Positions 16,915-24,341 of a stretch of 47,844 nucleotides of DNA are shown one piece after another. The stretch covers positions 1 through 47,844 of the forward strand of contig NZ_JAOASQ010000044.1 in the NCBI RefSeq assembly GCF_030158565.1. Direction: 5' to 3'. This DNA comes from Limnohabitans sp. (GTDB lineage Bacteria; Pseudomonadota; Gammaproteobacteria; Burkholderiales; Burkholderiaceae_C). Position numbers and translations under genes: made by a program. Each line of letters opens with the position of its first letter. Within the stretch, counting starts at the first letter, position 1. Under the pieces are notes generated by a model that ran no database searches, had not been told where the DNA came from, and worked only from the letters and a program-made list of their open reading frames with translations.

Positions 16915-18174
16915 ATGAATCCTTCTCTTTCTTTGACGGTGACCCTGGTGGTGGCCTTGTTGGCGCATGTGGCGCTCAAGTCCTGGCTCAACGCGCGCCA
17001 AGTGCGGCACGTGTCGCGTCACCGCGCGGCGGTGCCCGCAGCCTATGCCGACACTGTCTCGCTGGCCGATCACCACAAGGCCGCCGACTACACCCTGGCC
17101 AAAGCCAAGCTCTCGCAAATCGACATCGCGCTCGACGCCGCTGTTTTGTTGGGCTGGACCTTGTTGGGCGGACTCGATGCGCTGAACCAAGTGCTGCTGG
17201 GCTGGATGGGGCCTGGCATCGGGCAGCAAATCGCGCTGGTGCTGGCCTTCTCTTTGGTGGGGGGCTTGATCGGCTTGCCCTTGTCGCTGGTGCAAACCTT
17301 TGGCGTGGAACAACGCTTTGGCTTCAACAAGATCACGCCCGCTTTGTGGCTGGCCGACATGGCCAAAGGCCTGCTCCTGGGCTTGGTGCTGGGCGTGCCT
17401 TTGCTGTGGCTCATGCTTTGGCTGATGCAGGCTGGCGGCAGCCTGTGGTGGCTGTGGGCCTGGGCAGCCTTGGTGGGCTGGCAGTTGTTTTTGATGGCGA
17501 TCGCCCCCAATGTGATCATGCCGCTGTTCAACAAATTCACCCCGCTCGAAGACGAATCCCTCAAGGCCCGTGTGCAGTCCCTCATGCAACGCGCAGGCTT
17601 CACGGCCAAGGGCTTTTTTGTCATGGACGGCAGCCGCCGCTCGGCGCACTCCAATGCCTTCTTCACCGGCTTTGGGGCCAGCAAGCGCGTGGTGTTTTTC
17701 GACACGCTGCTCAAGCAACTGAGCCCCGCCGAGATGGAAGCCGTGCTCGCGCACGAGCTGGGCCACTTCAAGCACAAGCACATCCTCAAGATGATGCTCA
17801 CCAGTTTTGCGCTCACCTTGGCCGGTCTGGCCCTGCTGGGTTGGCTCATGCAGCAAGTTTGGTTCTACACGGGCTTGGGCGTCATGCCCAGCCTGACGGA
17901 CAGCAACAACGCCTTGGCGCTGGTGCTCTTCATGCTGGTCACGCCGGTGTTCACCTTGTTCGTGGCGCCCGTGTCGTCTTGGCGCTCGCGTCAGCAAGAG
18001 TTTGAGGCCGATGCCTATGCAGTCTCGCAAACGCCTGGCCAAGACCTGTCGTCGGCTTTGCTCAAGCTGTATCAGGACAATGCTTCAACGCTCACGCCCG
18101 ATCCGCTGTATGTGAAGTTCTATTACTCGCACCCGCCCGCCAGTGAGCGGCTGGCACGGATGGGCGCCGCATGA
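16915..18174 (+). CDS. M48-family membrane zinc metallopeptidase (Ste24-like)
   Basis: The 419-residue protein has several membrane spans and the zinc motif HELGH at 280-284, with the third ligand glutamate in EFEADAY near 364. [19 protein letters not shown] sequence ([17 protein letters not shown]) precedes the motif. Together these match the Ste24/CAAX-protease branch of M48 rather than the shorter HtpX. Bacterial members are thought to act in membrane-protein quality control, but the substrate is unknown. The open frame extends upstream over orn; ATG at 16915 is chosen because it begins the first membrane segment. Its stop overlaps the next gene as ATGA. Confidence 0.92.
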   Translation: MNPSLSLTVTLVVALLAHVALKSWLNARQVRHVSRHRAAVPAAYADTVSLADHHKAADYTLAKAKLSQIDIALDAAVLLGWTLLGGLDALNQVLLGWMGPGIGQQIALVLAFSLVGGLIGLPLSLVQTFGVEQRFGFNKITPALWLADMAKGLLLGLVLGVPLLWLMLWLMQAGGSLWWLWAWAALVGWQLFLMAIAPNVIMPLFNKFTPLEDESLKARVQSLMQRAGFTAKGFFVMDGSRRSAHSNAFFTGFGASKRVVFFDTLLKQLSPAEMEAVLAHELGHFKHKHILKMMLTSFALTLAGLALLGWLMQQVWFYTGLGVMPSLTDSNNALALVLFMLVTPVFTLFVAPVSSWRSRQQEFEADAYAVSQTPGQDLSSALLKLYQDNASTLTPDPLYVKFYYSHPPASERLARMGAA

Positions 18175-18482
18175 GCACCGCTGCGCTGCGCGCCTTCACG
18201 CCTACCGAAGTGGTCATGGCGCTGGGCCAGGTGCCTGGTTGGCGCTTGCAGGGCGATGGCGATGCCGTGGTGATCGAAAAGACATTCGAGTTTGCAGAGC
18301 ACACGCAGGCCCTGTTGTTCGTCAACAGCGTGGGCTGGTTGTCCGAAAAGCTCAACCACCACCCGGAAGTGGTGCTGAACCATCGCCGCTGCGTGGTCCG
18401 CTGGTGCACGCACGATGTGCGGGGCCTGAGCCGTCTCGACTTTGAGGCCGCCCGTCAAACAGACGGTTTGTTGCCCGCATGA
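18171..18482 (+). CDS. 4a-hydroxytetrahydrobiopterin dehydratase (pterin carbinolamine dehydratase)
   Basis: The 103-residue protein belongs to the PCD/PhhB family, which dehydrates 4a-hydroxytetrahydropterin formed by aromatic amino acid hydroxylases. The motif EKLNHHPE is present and the second histidine follows in CTHDVRGLSRLD. The aromatic residue normally lying between them is replaced by histidine (VVLNHRRC). I believe this is seen in other betaproteobacterial copies, but it may affect activity. No pterin-dependent hydroxylase is in the window. Both ends overlap neighbours by four bases (ATGA), coupling it to the peptidase and rsgA. Confidence 0.85.
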   Translation: MSTAALRAFTPTEVVMALGQVPGWRLQGDGDAVVIEKTFEFAEHTQALLFVNSVGWLSEKLNHHPEVVLNHRRCVVRWCTHDVRGLSRLDFEAARQTDGLLPA

Positions 18483-19453
18483 GCAAGTTCAACAAACAAC
18501 GCCCCGCCCCAGCCGACGCGGCCGTGCTCGAACCCGGCCTGGTGGTGGCCACCTATGGGCGGCACTGCCTGGTGGAAACGCCTGAAGGCCGCCGCCTGAT
18601 TTGCCATCCTCGTGGCAAGAAAAACCAGGTCGTGGTGGGCGACCAGGTGCTCTGGCAAATCGCTGGCGATGAAGGCAGCATTGAAAAATTGCAAGAGCGC
18701 CGCAACCTGTTTTACCGGCAGGACGAAATCCGCACCAAGTCCTTCGCGTCCAATCTGGACCGTGTGCTGATCTTGATCGCGGCCGACCCGGAGTATTCTG
18801 AAAGCCAGCTCTCCCGTGCTTTGGTGGCCGCCGAGGCCGAACGCATCACGCCCGTCATTGCGCTCAACAAAAGCGATTTGGCCGTGCCGTTTACGCAGGC
18901 CTGGGAGCGGCTGGCCCCATACCGCGCCATGGGCTATGCCGTGGTGCCCGTGAGTTTGAACCCGCGCTCGGCAGTGGCCGACGACGGCGTGGCTGCTTTG
19001 TGCGAGCACCTCTCGGGCCACACCACCTTGGTGTTGGGCCCATCGGGCAGCGGCAAGAGCACCTTGATCAACCGCCTGGTGCCCGATGCGCAGGTCGAAA
19101 CCGGTGAAATTTCGCAGGCCCTCAACTCGGGCAAGCACACCACCACCAGCACCCGCTGGTATTGGGTGCCCAGCTTGGACACCAGCGCAGGCCAACGAAG
19201 CGCCCTGATCGATTCACCGGGCTTTCAGGAGTTTGGCCTGCACCACATCGAGCCGACCCGCCTGGCCGATTGCATGCCCGATTTGCGCAAGTATCTGGGG
19301 GGCTGCAAGTTCTACAACTGCACCCATTTGCACGAGCCCGGCTGCGCTGTGCTGGCGCAGGTCGAGAGCGAACACAGCGCAGGCACCATCAGTGCCCGCC
19401 GCCACCGCATTTATGCGCAGTTGTTTGACGAGTTGAGCCAGCAGCGCTGGTGA
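18479..19453 (+). CDS. rsgA: small ribosomal subunit biogenesis GTPase RsgA
   Basis: RsgA is a circularly permuted GTPase that checks late 30S assembly. The 324-residue product shows the permuted order. An OB-fold N-terminus precedes G4 NKSD at 130-133, then G1 GPSGSGKST at about 187-195 and G3 DSPGFQEFG. The C-terminal zinc cluster is CKFYNCTHLHEPGC. The start overlaps the pterin dehydratase stop. The order orn, M48 peptidase, dehydratase, rsgA recurs in Burkholderiales, linking RNA turnover and ribosome maturation genes. Confidence 0.96.
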   Translation: MSKFNKQRPAPADAAVLEPGLVVATYGRHCLVETPEGRRLICHPRGKKNQVVVGDQVLWQIAGDEGSIEKLQERRNLFYRQDEIRTKSFASNLDRVLILIAADPEYSESQLSRALVAAEAERITPVIALNKSDLAVPFTQAWERLAPYRAMGYAVVPVSLNPRSAVADDGVAALCEHLSGHTTLVLGPSGSGKSTLINRLVPDAQVETGEISQALNSGKHTTTSTRWYWVPSLDTSAGQRSALIDSPGFQEFGLHHIEPTRLADCMPDLRKYLGGCKFYNCTHLHEPGCAVLAQVESEHSAGTISARRHRIYAQLFDELSQQRW

Positions 19454-19465
19454 AGCAGCGGGCGC

Positions 19466-20428
19466 TCAGCCCACCAGCTTGGCCATGGTCAGCAAGGCCA
19501 CCAGCACCAACCACATGATCACGGTGCGCCACACCAGCCCCACCACTTGGGCAAAGTGCGCCAATTCGGGCGTGCGCCCTGGCGTGCTGCTGCCGCCCGC
19601 GGTGTCGTCGCCGTCGGGCTCATTGGCCCCTTGCAAAGCCGCTCCACCCAGGCGGATGTTGATCGCGCCGGCCGTGGCGGCCAGGATCACCCCATCGTTG
19701 TCGTCTGGGAAGTTCTGCGCATGGTTGCGCCAGCCGTCCATCGCGTCTTCAAAGCTGCCCACAATCGCAAAGCCCAAAGCCGTCATGCGCGAAGGCAGCC
19801 AATCGACGGTCTTCCACGCGCTGATGGCCACGTCCTGCAGCACGGGGCTGGTGACCGAGCCATCGGTGGTTTCTTGCAACCAGCGTTGGCGTGCAAAGTC
19901 GGTCAGGCGATACACCACGGCGCCCAGCGGCCCCAGGCCAATGATGGACAAAACGGCGTACCAAAAGAACACGCCAAACACATGGCGGTGGGCCGCGATC
20001 ACGGAATACTCAATGGCGTGGCGCACGATCTCGCTGCGCGGAATTTGACCCACTTGCACTTGTTGCCAAGCGGCCAGCAGTTCGCGGGCCTTGGCTTCGT
20101 CTCCGTCGTCCAGCGCTTCGCGGATGGCCGTGAAGTGGTGGCTGAACTGTCGAAACCCCAGCGTCACATACAACAGCGCCACGTTCCACAGCACTGCAAA
20201 CACCCAGCCCAAACCCCATTCGAGCACCCAATGCACCAGCATGGCCAGCAGGGCCGGGCTCACGATGGTGATGCCCCAAGTCACCCAGGCCTGGTTGCGC
20301 ACACCGGCGTCAAAAGTGCGTGCCACCCAGGCCGTCCAGTTGCCGATCCACTGGTAGATCAGGTTCTGTGGCAGCAAAGGGCGGGCTTGTTCAAGCACCA
20401 GCGCCAAAAGAAGAGAAAAGAAACTCAT
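19466..20428 (-). CDS. CobD/CbiB-family membrane protein
   Basis: The 320-residue membrane protein starts MSFFSLLLALVLEQARPL and carries RQFSHHFTAIREALDDGD and HRHVFGVFFWYAVL, recognisable for the CobD/CbiB-like family. True CobD/CbiB makes adenosylcobinamide from cobyric acid. However, no other cobalamin genes are nearby, and this branch is common beside NUDIX genes in betaproteobacteria. It may therefore have a different role; AmpE-like functions are an alternative. It is convergent with rsgA (12 bp gap) and 8 bp downstream of the NUDIX gene. Confidence 0.82.
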   Translation of the reverse strand: MSFFSLLLALVLEQARPLLPQNLIYQWIGNWTAWVARTFDAGVRNQAWVTWGITIVSPALLAMLVHWVLEWGLGWVFAVLWNVALLYVTLGFRQFSHHFTAIREALDDGDEAKARELLAAWQQVQVGQIPRSEIVRHAIEYSVIAAHRHVFGVFFWYAVLSIIGLGPLGAVVYRLTDFARQRWLQETTDGSVTSPVLQDVAISAWKTVDWLPSRMTALGFAIVGSFEDAMDGWRNHAQNFPDDNDGVILAATAGAINIRLGGAALQGANEPDGDDTAGGSSTPGRTPELAHFAQVVGLVWRTVIMWLVLVALLTMAKLVG

Positions 20429-20436
20429 GGCTCAAA

Positions 20437-21162
20437 TCATCCCGCGGGGTGGGCTATCAAAAAACGATAGAGGTTGCGCAGCATCGCTGCCGTCGCCCCC
20501 CAAATATAGCGTTCAACCAAGGCCTGCTCACCATCGGCGGCGATGCGGCTTTCCTGGTAAGGCATGGAAAACCACTGCCGCTGCGCCCCTTGCCACATCA
20601 TGCTGTGGTGGCGGTGGTGTGCAGGGTTCATCAAAAAGGCCAGAGGCACTTCGAACACATCGTCCACCTCATCGGGGTTGGGCTGCAGCGCCATGTCAGG
20701 CGAGACCAAGCCAATCACCGGCGTCACCCAAAACGCGCTGCCGGTGATGTAGAGCGGCAACTGGCCAATCACCTGCACATGGCGCGGGTCAAGGCCGACT
20801 TCTTCTTGCGCTTCACGCAAAGCCGTGGCTTGCACATCGGCATCTTCGGCGTCGACCTTGCCGCCTGGAAAGGCAATTTGTCCCGAATGGGTCGACAAGT
20901 GCGCTGTGCGCTGTGTCAACAATATGGTGGGCTCGGACGCCGCCGGGCCTCGCATGACAATCGGCACCAGCACCGCCGCCTTTGCGGGTGCACGGCTCGA
21001 GAACTGTGGCTCGCGCACCACCTCGGGGGTCCACACCGGTGCTTGCGCAAAACGCGCTCGCAAGGCATCGGGCTGCATGTGCGCCCAAGGGACGGCGGGC
21101 AAATCATGGTCAACCCGTTCAATGGGGACCGTGCGGGGATCGATGGACAAAGGTTGGGTCAC
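20437..21162 (-). CDS. NUDIX hydrolase, CoA pyrophosphatase-like
   Basis: The NUDIX region reads FPGGKVDAEDADVQATALRE followed by AQEEVGL, matching the CoA-pyrophosphatase (UPF0035) variant of the box. The upstream QRTAHLSTHSGQIAFPGG is the typical CoA-binding lead-in. Such enzymes cleave CoA or its derivatives to 4'-phosphopantetheine and ADP. The start is uncertain. GTG at 21162 (chosen, 241 residues) fits the family length. An earlier ATG at 21219 would run into the promoter region of the divergent porin-like gene, and ATG at about 21021 would be short. Confidence 0.88.
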   Translation of the reverse strand: MTQPLSIDPRTVPIERVDHDLPAVPWAHMQPDALRARFAQAPVWTPEVVREPQFSSRAPAKAAVLVPIVMRGPAASEPTILLTQRTAHLSTHSGQIAFPGGKVDAEDADVQATALREAQEEVGLDPRHVQVIGQLPLYITGSAFWVTPVIGLVSPDMALQPNPDEVDDVFEVPLAFLMNPAHHRHHSMMWQGAQRQWFSMPYQESRIAADGEQALVERYIWGATAAMLRNLYRFLIAHPAG

Positions 21163-21241
21163 AGCGGTATTTATACCCGACCGCAGCGGCGCCTCGCAGA
21201 GGGCCAGGCCATGCGGCACAATTCATTGAAGGAGAAACACC

Positions 21242-21982
21242 ATGCGCATGAAACACACATTCGGAATTTTGTTGGCGGCTGGATCGGTCGCGCAGGCGCA
21301 GTCGGCCTTTCCTGACCACTTTGTTGGCGATGCGGGCGGTATGCTGGTGGCCAGCCAGCCGGTGGTGCAGGGCGCCCGCGGTACCGTCACGGCCATGCCC
21401 TATGTCTATGGCGATTACGGCCGTTTTTATGCGCGTGTGGACACCTTCGGCATCAAAGCGCTGCCCATGGGGGAGGGGCATCTGGAGTTGGCGGCCCGCG
21501 TGAGCACAGAGGGCTTCAAGGCCCACAAAACCGACTTCAGCACCGCCGGTGACCGCTCGGCGCCCGTGCCGGTGGGGCTGGGCACTTTTCAGCGCACCGC
21601 CATGGGCGGCGTGTTCGCCTATGTCTTTCACGACGCCACCTCAGGCGGCCAACTGCTGGAGCTGACCTGGGCGGGCAAACTGGCCCTGGGCCAGGCCACC
21701 TTGTACCCCCAGCTGGGCCTGGAGCACCGCAGCGCGGCCTATGTGCAGCACTTGTATGGCGTGACAGCTGCGCAATCCTCTGCGGGCCTGCTGGTTTATC
21801 AAGCCGGTGCATCCACGGTGCCTGTGCTGTCTTTGCACGCCACGGTGCCCTTGCAAGGGCCTTGGGCTTTGCAGTTGCTGGGGCGCTACCGCGCTTGGGA
21901 CAGCGCCGTGCGCAACAGCCCCTTGGTCGACCGGTCTGGCCAGGCCACGGCTTATGCCGCCCTGACCTACACCTGGAAGTGA
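21242..21982 (+). CDS. MipA/OmpV-family outer-membrane protein
   Basis: The 246-residue product has an N-terminal signal peptide (hydrophobic FGILLAAGSVAQAQ, cleavage expected after AQA). This is followed by the MipA/OmpV pattern of alternating strands: MPYVYGDYGRFYARVDTFG near 57-75, and a C-terminal AALTYTWK strand typical of outer-membrane barrels. MipA was named as a scaffold for murein hydrolases, but most relatives are uncharacterised. GAAGGAG is the ribosome-binding site for ATG 21242; ATG 21248 is two codons later. It may be part of envelope adaptation, and it has no operon partner. Confidence 0.82.
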   Translation: MRMKHTFGILLAAGSVAQAQSAFPDHFVGDAGGMLVASQPVVQGARGTVTAMPYVYGDYGRFYARVDTFGIKALPMGEGHLELAARVSTEGFKAHKTDFSTAGDRSAPVPVGLGTFQRTAMGGVFAYVFHDATSGGQLLELTWAGKLALGQATLYPQLGLEHRSAAYVQHLYGVTAAQSSAGLLVYQAGASTVPVLSLHATVPLQGPWALQLLGRYRAWDSAVRNSPLVDRSGQATAYAALTYTWK

Positions 21983-22003
21983 CATCTGCGTTTTCATGAT
22001 GGC

Positions 22004-22023
22004 CCCAGAGCATGGGCTCTGGG
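22004..22023 (+). terminator. possible hairpin downstream of the MipA/OmpV gene
   Basis: CCCAGAGC-ATGG-GCTCTGGG is a perfect 8-bp stem 21 bp after the stop codon. No T-tract follows, so it may be an mRNA-stabilising structure or a weak terminator rather than a classical intrinsic one. Confidence 0.45.
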
Positions 22024-22100
22024 CTCAAGCCGCCGTAAAATGAGACACGTTGCATTTTTTAGCAGCGCTATGGTTTCTTTTTATTCGTATAGGTTTACTC

Positions 22101-22991
22101 ATGAAGCGTGATTACTTCTCTCAAGCCCCCCGTTCTGACCGCCGTTTTGGCGAACAACGCAGCGGCACCTGCATGGCCCTCATCGACGGCCGATTCCTGA
22201 TCTGGATGGCCCAGCAAGGCGCCCTGGGTGCTACTGGCGAATCGGTCAACCGCCAAGGCCTGCTCAGCTTGCTGTCGCAAGCGCTGGCGCACTCGGCGCT
22301 GGACGTCGACCTCAAACGCATTTACTGGTACAGCGACCGCTCCGATGGTCTGGTCATCGACGACCAGATCGTGCGGCTGGTACAAGCCCACGACGCCGAC
22401 GGCGGCGCGTCGCTGCTGCGCTCTTTGGGCCACGACCTCAAACAGCTGGCCGAGCACCATGCTTGCGACCACGTGCTGGTGGCCAGCGACGATGAACGCT
22501 TTTTGGCTACCATCGACGAAGCCCAGCTCAGCGGCCTGAGCGTGCACCTGCTGGCCGACGAATCGGCCCGCAACATGCCCCAAATGGTCCGCACCGATCC
22601 GGGTTGGGCCCGTCTGCTGGCCCAAGCCGACCGCCGCGTGGTGGTCAATTCGCAAGCCTTGGCCGACATGCTGCAAGGCAAGATCCCCACCGGCATGGGT
22701 CTGGCGGTGGAAGACGTCGAAGAGCTGCGCAAATCCATGCAAGAAGTCGTCAGCGCCTGGTGGGACGAAGAGCCCGAAGACCTGCGTGAAGACCTCAAGG
22801 ACGCCCTGCAAATCAGCCGAGGCATTCCGCAAGAAGTGGACCGCCAACTGCTGCTGCGCATGCGCCAGCGCCTGGCCCGCGCCCTGAGCCTGCCCGAAAA
22901 GAAAATGCTGCGCGAAACCCTGCGCAACGTGGTCACTGGCCCTGCGGTGCCTGCGGCATTTGAAGGCTTGCCGCCCGACACCGACGAATGA
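22101..22991 (+). CDS. NYN-domain (PIN-like) protein
   Basis: The 296-residue protein has an N-terminal NYN/LabA-like region. CMALIDGRFLIWM (24-36), IYWYSDRSD and a later DHVLVASDDERFLATI supply the clustered aspartates expected of PIN/NYN-type metal-dependent ribonucleases. The C-terminal third is helical and highly charged (for example EEPEDLREDLKDALQ). No precise role is known. The start ATG at 22101 follows an AT-rich leader; the upstream extension of the frame is non-coding. A terminator follows the gene, so it appears to be monocistronic. Confidence 0.78.
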   Translation: MKRDYFSQAPRSDRRFGEQRSGTCMALIDGRFLIWMAQQGALGATGESVNRQGLLSLLSQALAHSALDVDLKRIYWYSDRSDGLVIDDQIVRLVQAHDADGGASLLRSLGHDLKQLAEHHACDHVLVASDDERFLATIDEAQLSGLSVHLLADESARNMPQMVRTDPGWARLLAQADRRVVVNSQALADMLQGKIPTGMGLAVEDVEELRKSMQEVVSAWWDEEPEDLREDLKDALQISRGIPQEVDRQLLLRMRQRLARALSLPEKKMLRETLRNVVTGPAVPAAFEGLPPDTDE

Positions 22992-23013
22992 TCAGGCGCT
23001 GATCGCTTGTTCC

Positions 23014-23040
23014 AAAGCCGCTCAGGTGAGCGGCTTTTTT
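23014..23040 (+). terminator. intrinsic terminator after the NYN gene
   Basis: AAAGCCGCTC-AGGT-GAGCGGCTTTTTT gives a 10-bp stem and a U-run 23 bp after the stop codon. Confidence 0.93.
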
Positions 23041-23096
23041 CATGGGTGCGGTGCTGCGCTTTGTGTGCGCCAAGCCACTGTCTGCAAGAATGCTGC

Positions 23097-23124
23097 TTGA
23101 TAAATTGGGCTTCCATTTTTAAAT
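23097..23124 (+). promoter_or_regulatory. candidate promoter of the DUF4148 gene
   Basis: TTGATA (23097-23102) and TTAAAT (23119-23124) are separated by 16 bp. Transcription would start near 23131, inside the inverted repeat described separately, leaving a leader of about ten bases with the ribosome-binding site. Confidence 0.4.
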
Positions 23125-23139
23125 CCAAAAAGGAAGCCC
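23107..23139 (+). promoter_or_regulatory. inverted repeat enclosing the ribosome-binding site of the DUF4148 gene
   Basis: GGGCTTCC-A-TTTTT pairs with AAAAA-GGAAGCCC (13 bp with one bulged A), around the loop AAATCC. The right arm contains the AAGGAAG Shine-Dalgarno sequence 6 nt before the ATG at 23142. In RNA it would mask translation initiation. In DNA it could be an operator overlapping the candidate -10. Confidence 0.55.
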
Positions 23140-23141
23140 CC

Positions 23142-23624
23142 ATGCGTCACTCCAAAATCATGGCCCCGATCCTCATGAGTTTTTTGACCGCCTTGTTCTC
23201 CAACGCATTCGCGCAAGATGCTGCAGGCGGTAAAACACGCGAGCAGGTCAAGAACGAGTTGAAAGAAGCCCAGCGCACCGGCAACATGCCTTGCGGCGAC
23301 GAGAGCGGTCGCACCTTGCGCGAAGCCAATCCCTCGCGCTACCCCTCAGCGCCAGGCACCCCAGGCAAAACACGCGAACAAGTCAAAGCCGAGCTGGAAG
23401 AGGCCAAGCGAACGGGCGATGTGATGTGTGCCAATGAATCGGGCCTCAAAGAGCGCGAAGTCAACCCCGGGCGTTACCCGGCCAAACCTTCAGGCCCGAC
23501 CAAAACCCGCGCACAAGTCAAGGCCGAGCTGGAAGAAGCCAAGCGCTTGGGCAATATCCCGGCAGACGGTGAGACCGGCATGACCATGCGCGAGAAGTAC
23601 CCCAACCGCTATCCCGCCAAGTGA
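23142..23624 (+). CDS. exported DUF4148 protein with three tandem repeats
   Basis: The 160-residue protein has a signal peptide ending SNAFAQ (about residue 24), then three copies of a motif of about 40 residues: KTREQVKNELKEAQRTGN, KTREQVKAELEEAKRTGD and KTRAQVKAELEEAKRLGN. Each is followed by an acidic-Gly segment and RYP. This is the DUF4148 pattern, which usually occurs once per protein in Burkholderiales. Here it is triplicated. The first two repeats hold a cysteine (PCGDES, MCANES) that the third lacks. Periplasmic location is inferred; function is unknown. Start is ATG 23142 with an AAGGAAG ribosome-binding site. Confidence 0.83.
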   Translation: MRHSKIMAPILMSFLTALFSNAFAQDAAGGKTREQVKNELKEAQRTGNMPCGDESGRTLREANPSRYPSAPGTPGKTREQVKAELEEAKRTGDVMCANESGLKEREVNPGRYPAKPSGPTKTRAQVKAELEEAKRLGNIPADGETGMTMREKYPNRYPAK

Positions 23625-23630
23625 GGCATC

Positions 23631-23696
23631 GCATCGGACGCGAAGTCCGGTGCATGTCTTCAAGCCGCCTTCTTGGTGTTAGCCATGTCGGCGGCT
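23631..23696. other. two hairpins between convergent secreted-protein genes
   Basis: GCATCGGAC-GCGAA-GTCCGGTGC (23631-23653, one G-U type pair) and AGCCGCC (23663-23669) pairing with GGCGGCT (23690-23696) lie between the two convergent stops. Neither has a clear T-tract. They may attenuate read-through from either side. Confidence 0.35.
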
Positions 23697-23727
23697 GTGT
23701 GGTGCATTCGGCATCCCAATGCGCCGC

Positions 23728-24129
23728 TCACATGAAGAAATAAAAGTACACGATCATCTGCATGCGCCGCAGGCCATCGGCGCGGCCGATCTGACGGCCC
23801 GATGCGTCATAAATCCGCTCGCCATCGAGCCGCCCCATCAGCGAGCCCGAGGCGCTGTACAGCCGCTCGCCATCGATGCGCCCCAGCTGCCTGCCCGATG
23901 CGTCGTAAACCCGGTCCCCGTCGATGCGACCCAATTGCCGCCCTGAGGCGTCGTAAATCCGCTCGCCATCCACACGCCCGATCTGATGCCCTGATGCGCT
24001 GTAAAACCGCTCGGCATCGACCCGGCCCAACTGCCTGCCGCTGCTGTCGTACATGCGCTGGGCCATGGCGTTGCCCAGGCCAAAAGTCAAGAGCAGCAGG
24101 GCGGCGAAAAGTCGGATGGGTTTGGGCAT
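23728..24129 (-). CDS. exported protein of six 16-residue YD-GR repeats
   Basis: This 133-residue product is not assigned to a known family. A signal peptide (residues 1-24, ending GNAMAQ) is followed by six perfect-length 16-residue repeats at 25-120. They are patterned on R-(I/V/L)-Y-(D/S)-(A/S)-SG-x-x-(L/I/M)-GR-(I/V/L/A)-D-G-E. Example units are RIYDASGRQLGRIDGD and RLYSASGSLMGRLDGE. The C-terminus is hydrophobic and aromatic (MIVYFYFFM). The repeats suggest a short beta-hairpin array, superficially like YD or WG repeats. Start ATG 24129 is preferred over a GTG at 24168 because it begins the signal peptide. It is convergent with the DUF4148 gene. Confidence 0.75.
   Translation of the reverse strand: MPKPIRLFAALLLLTFGLGNAMAQRMYDSSGRQLGRVDAERFYSASGHQIGRVDGERIYDASGRQLGRIDGDRVYDASGRQLGRIDGERLYSASGSLMGRLDGERIYDASGRQIGRADGLRRMQMIVYFYFFM
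23770..24057 (-). repeat. six tandem 48-bp coding repeats
   Basis: The 288-bp tract encodes the six 16-residue units of the adjacent protein. The units have diverged at the nucleotide level but keep exact 48-bp phase, so copy number could vary by unequal recombination. Confidence 0.8.
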
Positions 24130-24183
24130 GGTCAATGTTCGAATTTGCGAGAACGTTTCTCTGATCACGCGGAAGCAGAAAAT

Positions 24184-24218
24184 AAAAAAGGGTCAGCAGA
24201 CTTTGATCTGCTGACCCT
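24184..24218 (-). terminator. intrinsic terminator of tRNA-Thr
   Basis: On the minus strand AGGGTCAGCAGA pairs perfectly with TCTGCTGACCCT (12 bp) around a 6-nt loop. It is followed by a run of six T, a few bases past the tRNA 3' end. Confidence 0.95.
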
Positions 24219-24225
24219 GATGTTT

Positions 24226-24301
24226 TGGTGCCGGAGAGATGAATCGAACACCCGACCTTCTCATTACGAATGAGCTGCTCTACCGACTGAGCTACACCGG
24301 C
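24226..24301 (-). tRNA. tRNA-Thr (anticodon CGT)
   Basis: The minus-strand transcript is 76 nt with encoded CCA. It opens GCCGGTGTAGCTCAG, has the anticodon loop TTCGTAA (anticodon CGU, reading ACG), and the T-arm GTTCGATTC. The acceptor stem GCCGGTG pairs with its 3' partner ending CCGGC, allowing for wobble pairs, and the overall layout resembles E. coli tRNA-Thr(CGU). It lies directly downstream of fbp. Confidence 0.95.
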
Positions 24302-24313
24302 TAACCTTCGAAA

Positions 24314-24341
24314 ATTATACCTTCGCGTGGTAGCTGGTCAC
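24314..24341 (-). promoter_or_regulatory. candidate promoter of tRNA-Thr overlapping the end of fbp
   Basis: On the minus strand GTGACC (24336-24341), a 16-bp spacer and a perfect TATAAT (24314-24319) lie just before the tRNA. The -10 overlaps the fbp stop codon (24315-24317). The transcript would start about 6 nt before the mature tRNA. Confidence 0.6.

Noticed and set aside
16828..18042. 405-codon N-terminal extension of orn
   Set aside because: Antisense to the M48 peptidase gene; oligoribonuclease is normally about 180-200 residues.
23770..24057. CRISPR array
   Set aside because: The regular 48-bp periodicity is coding (six 16-residue repeats in one frame) with no unique spacers.
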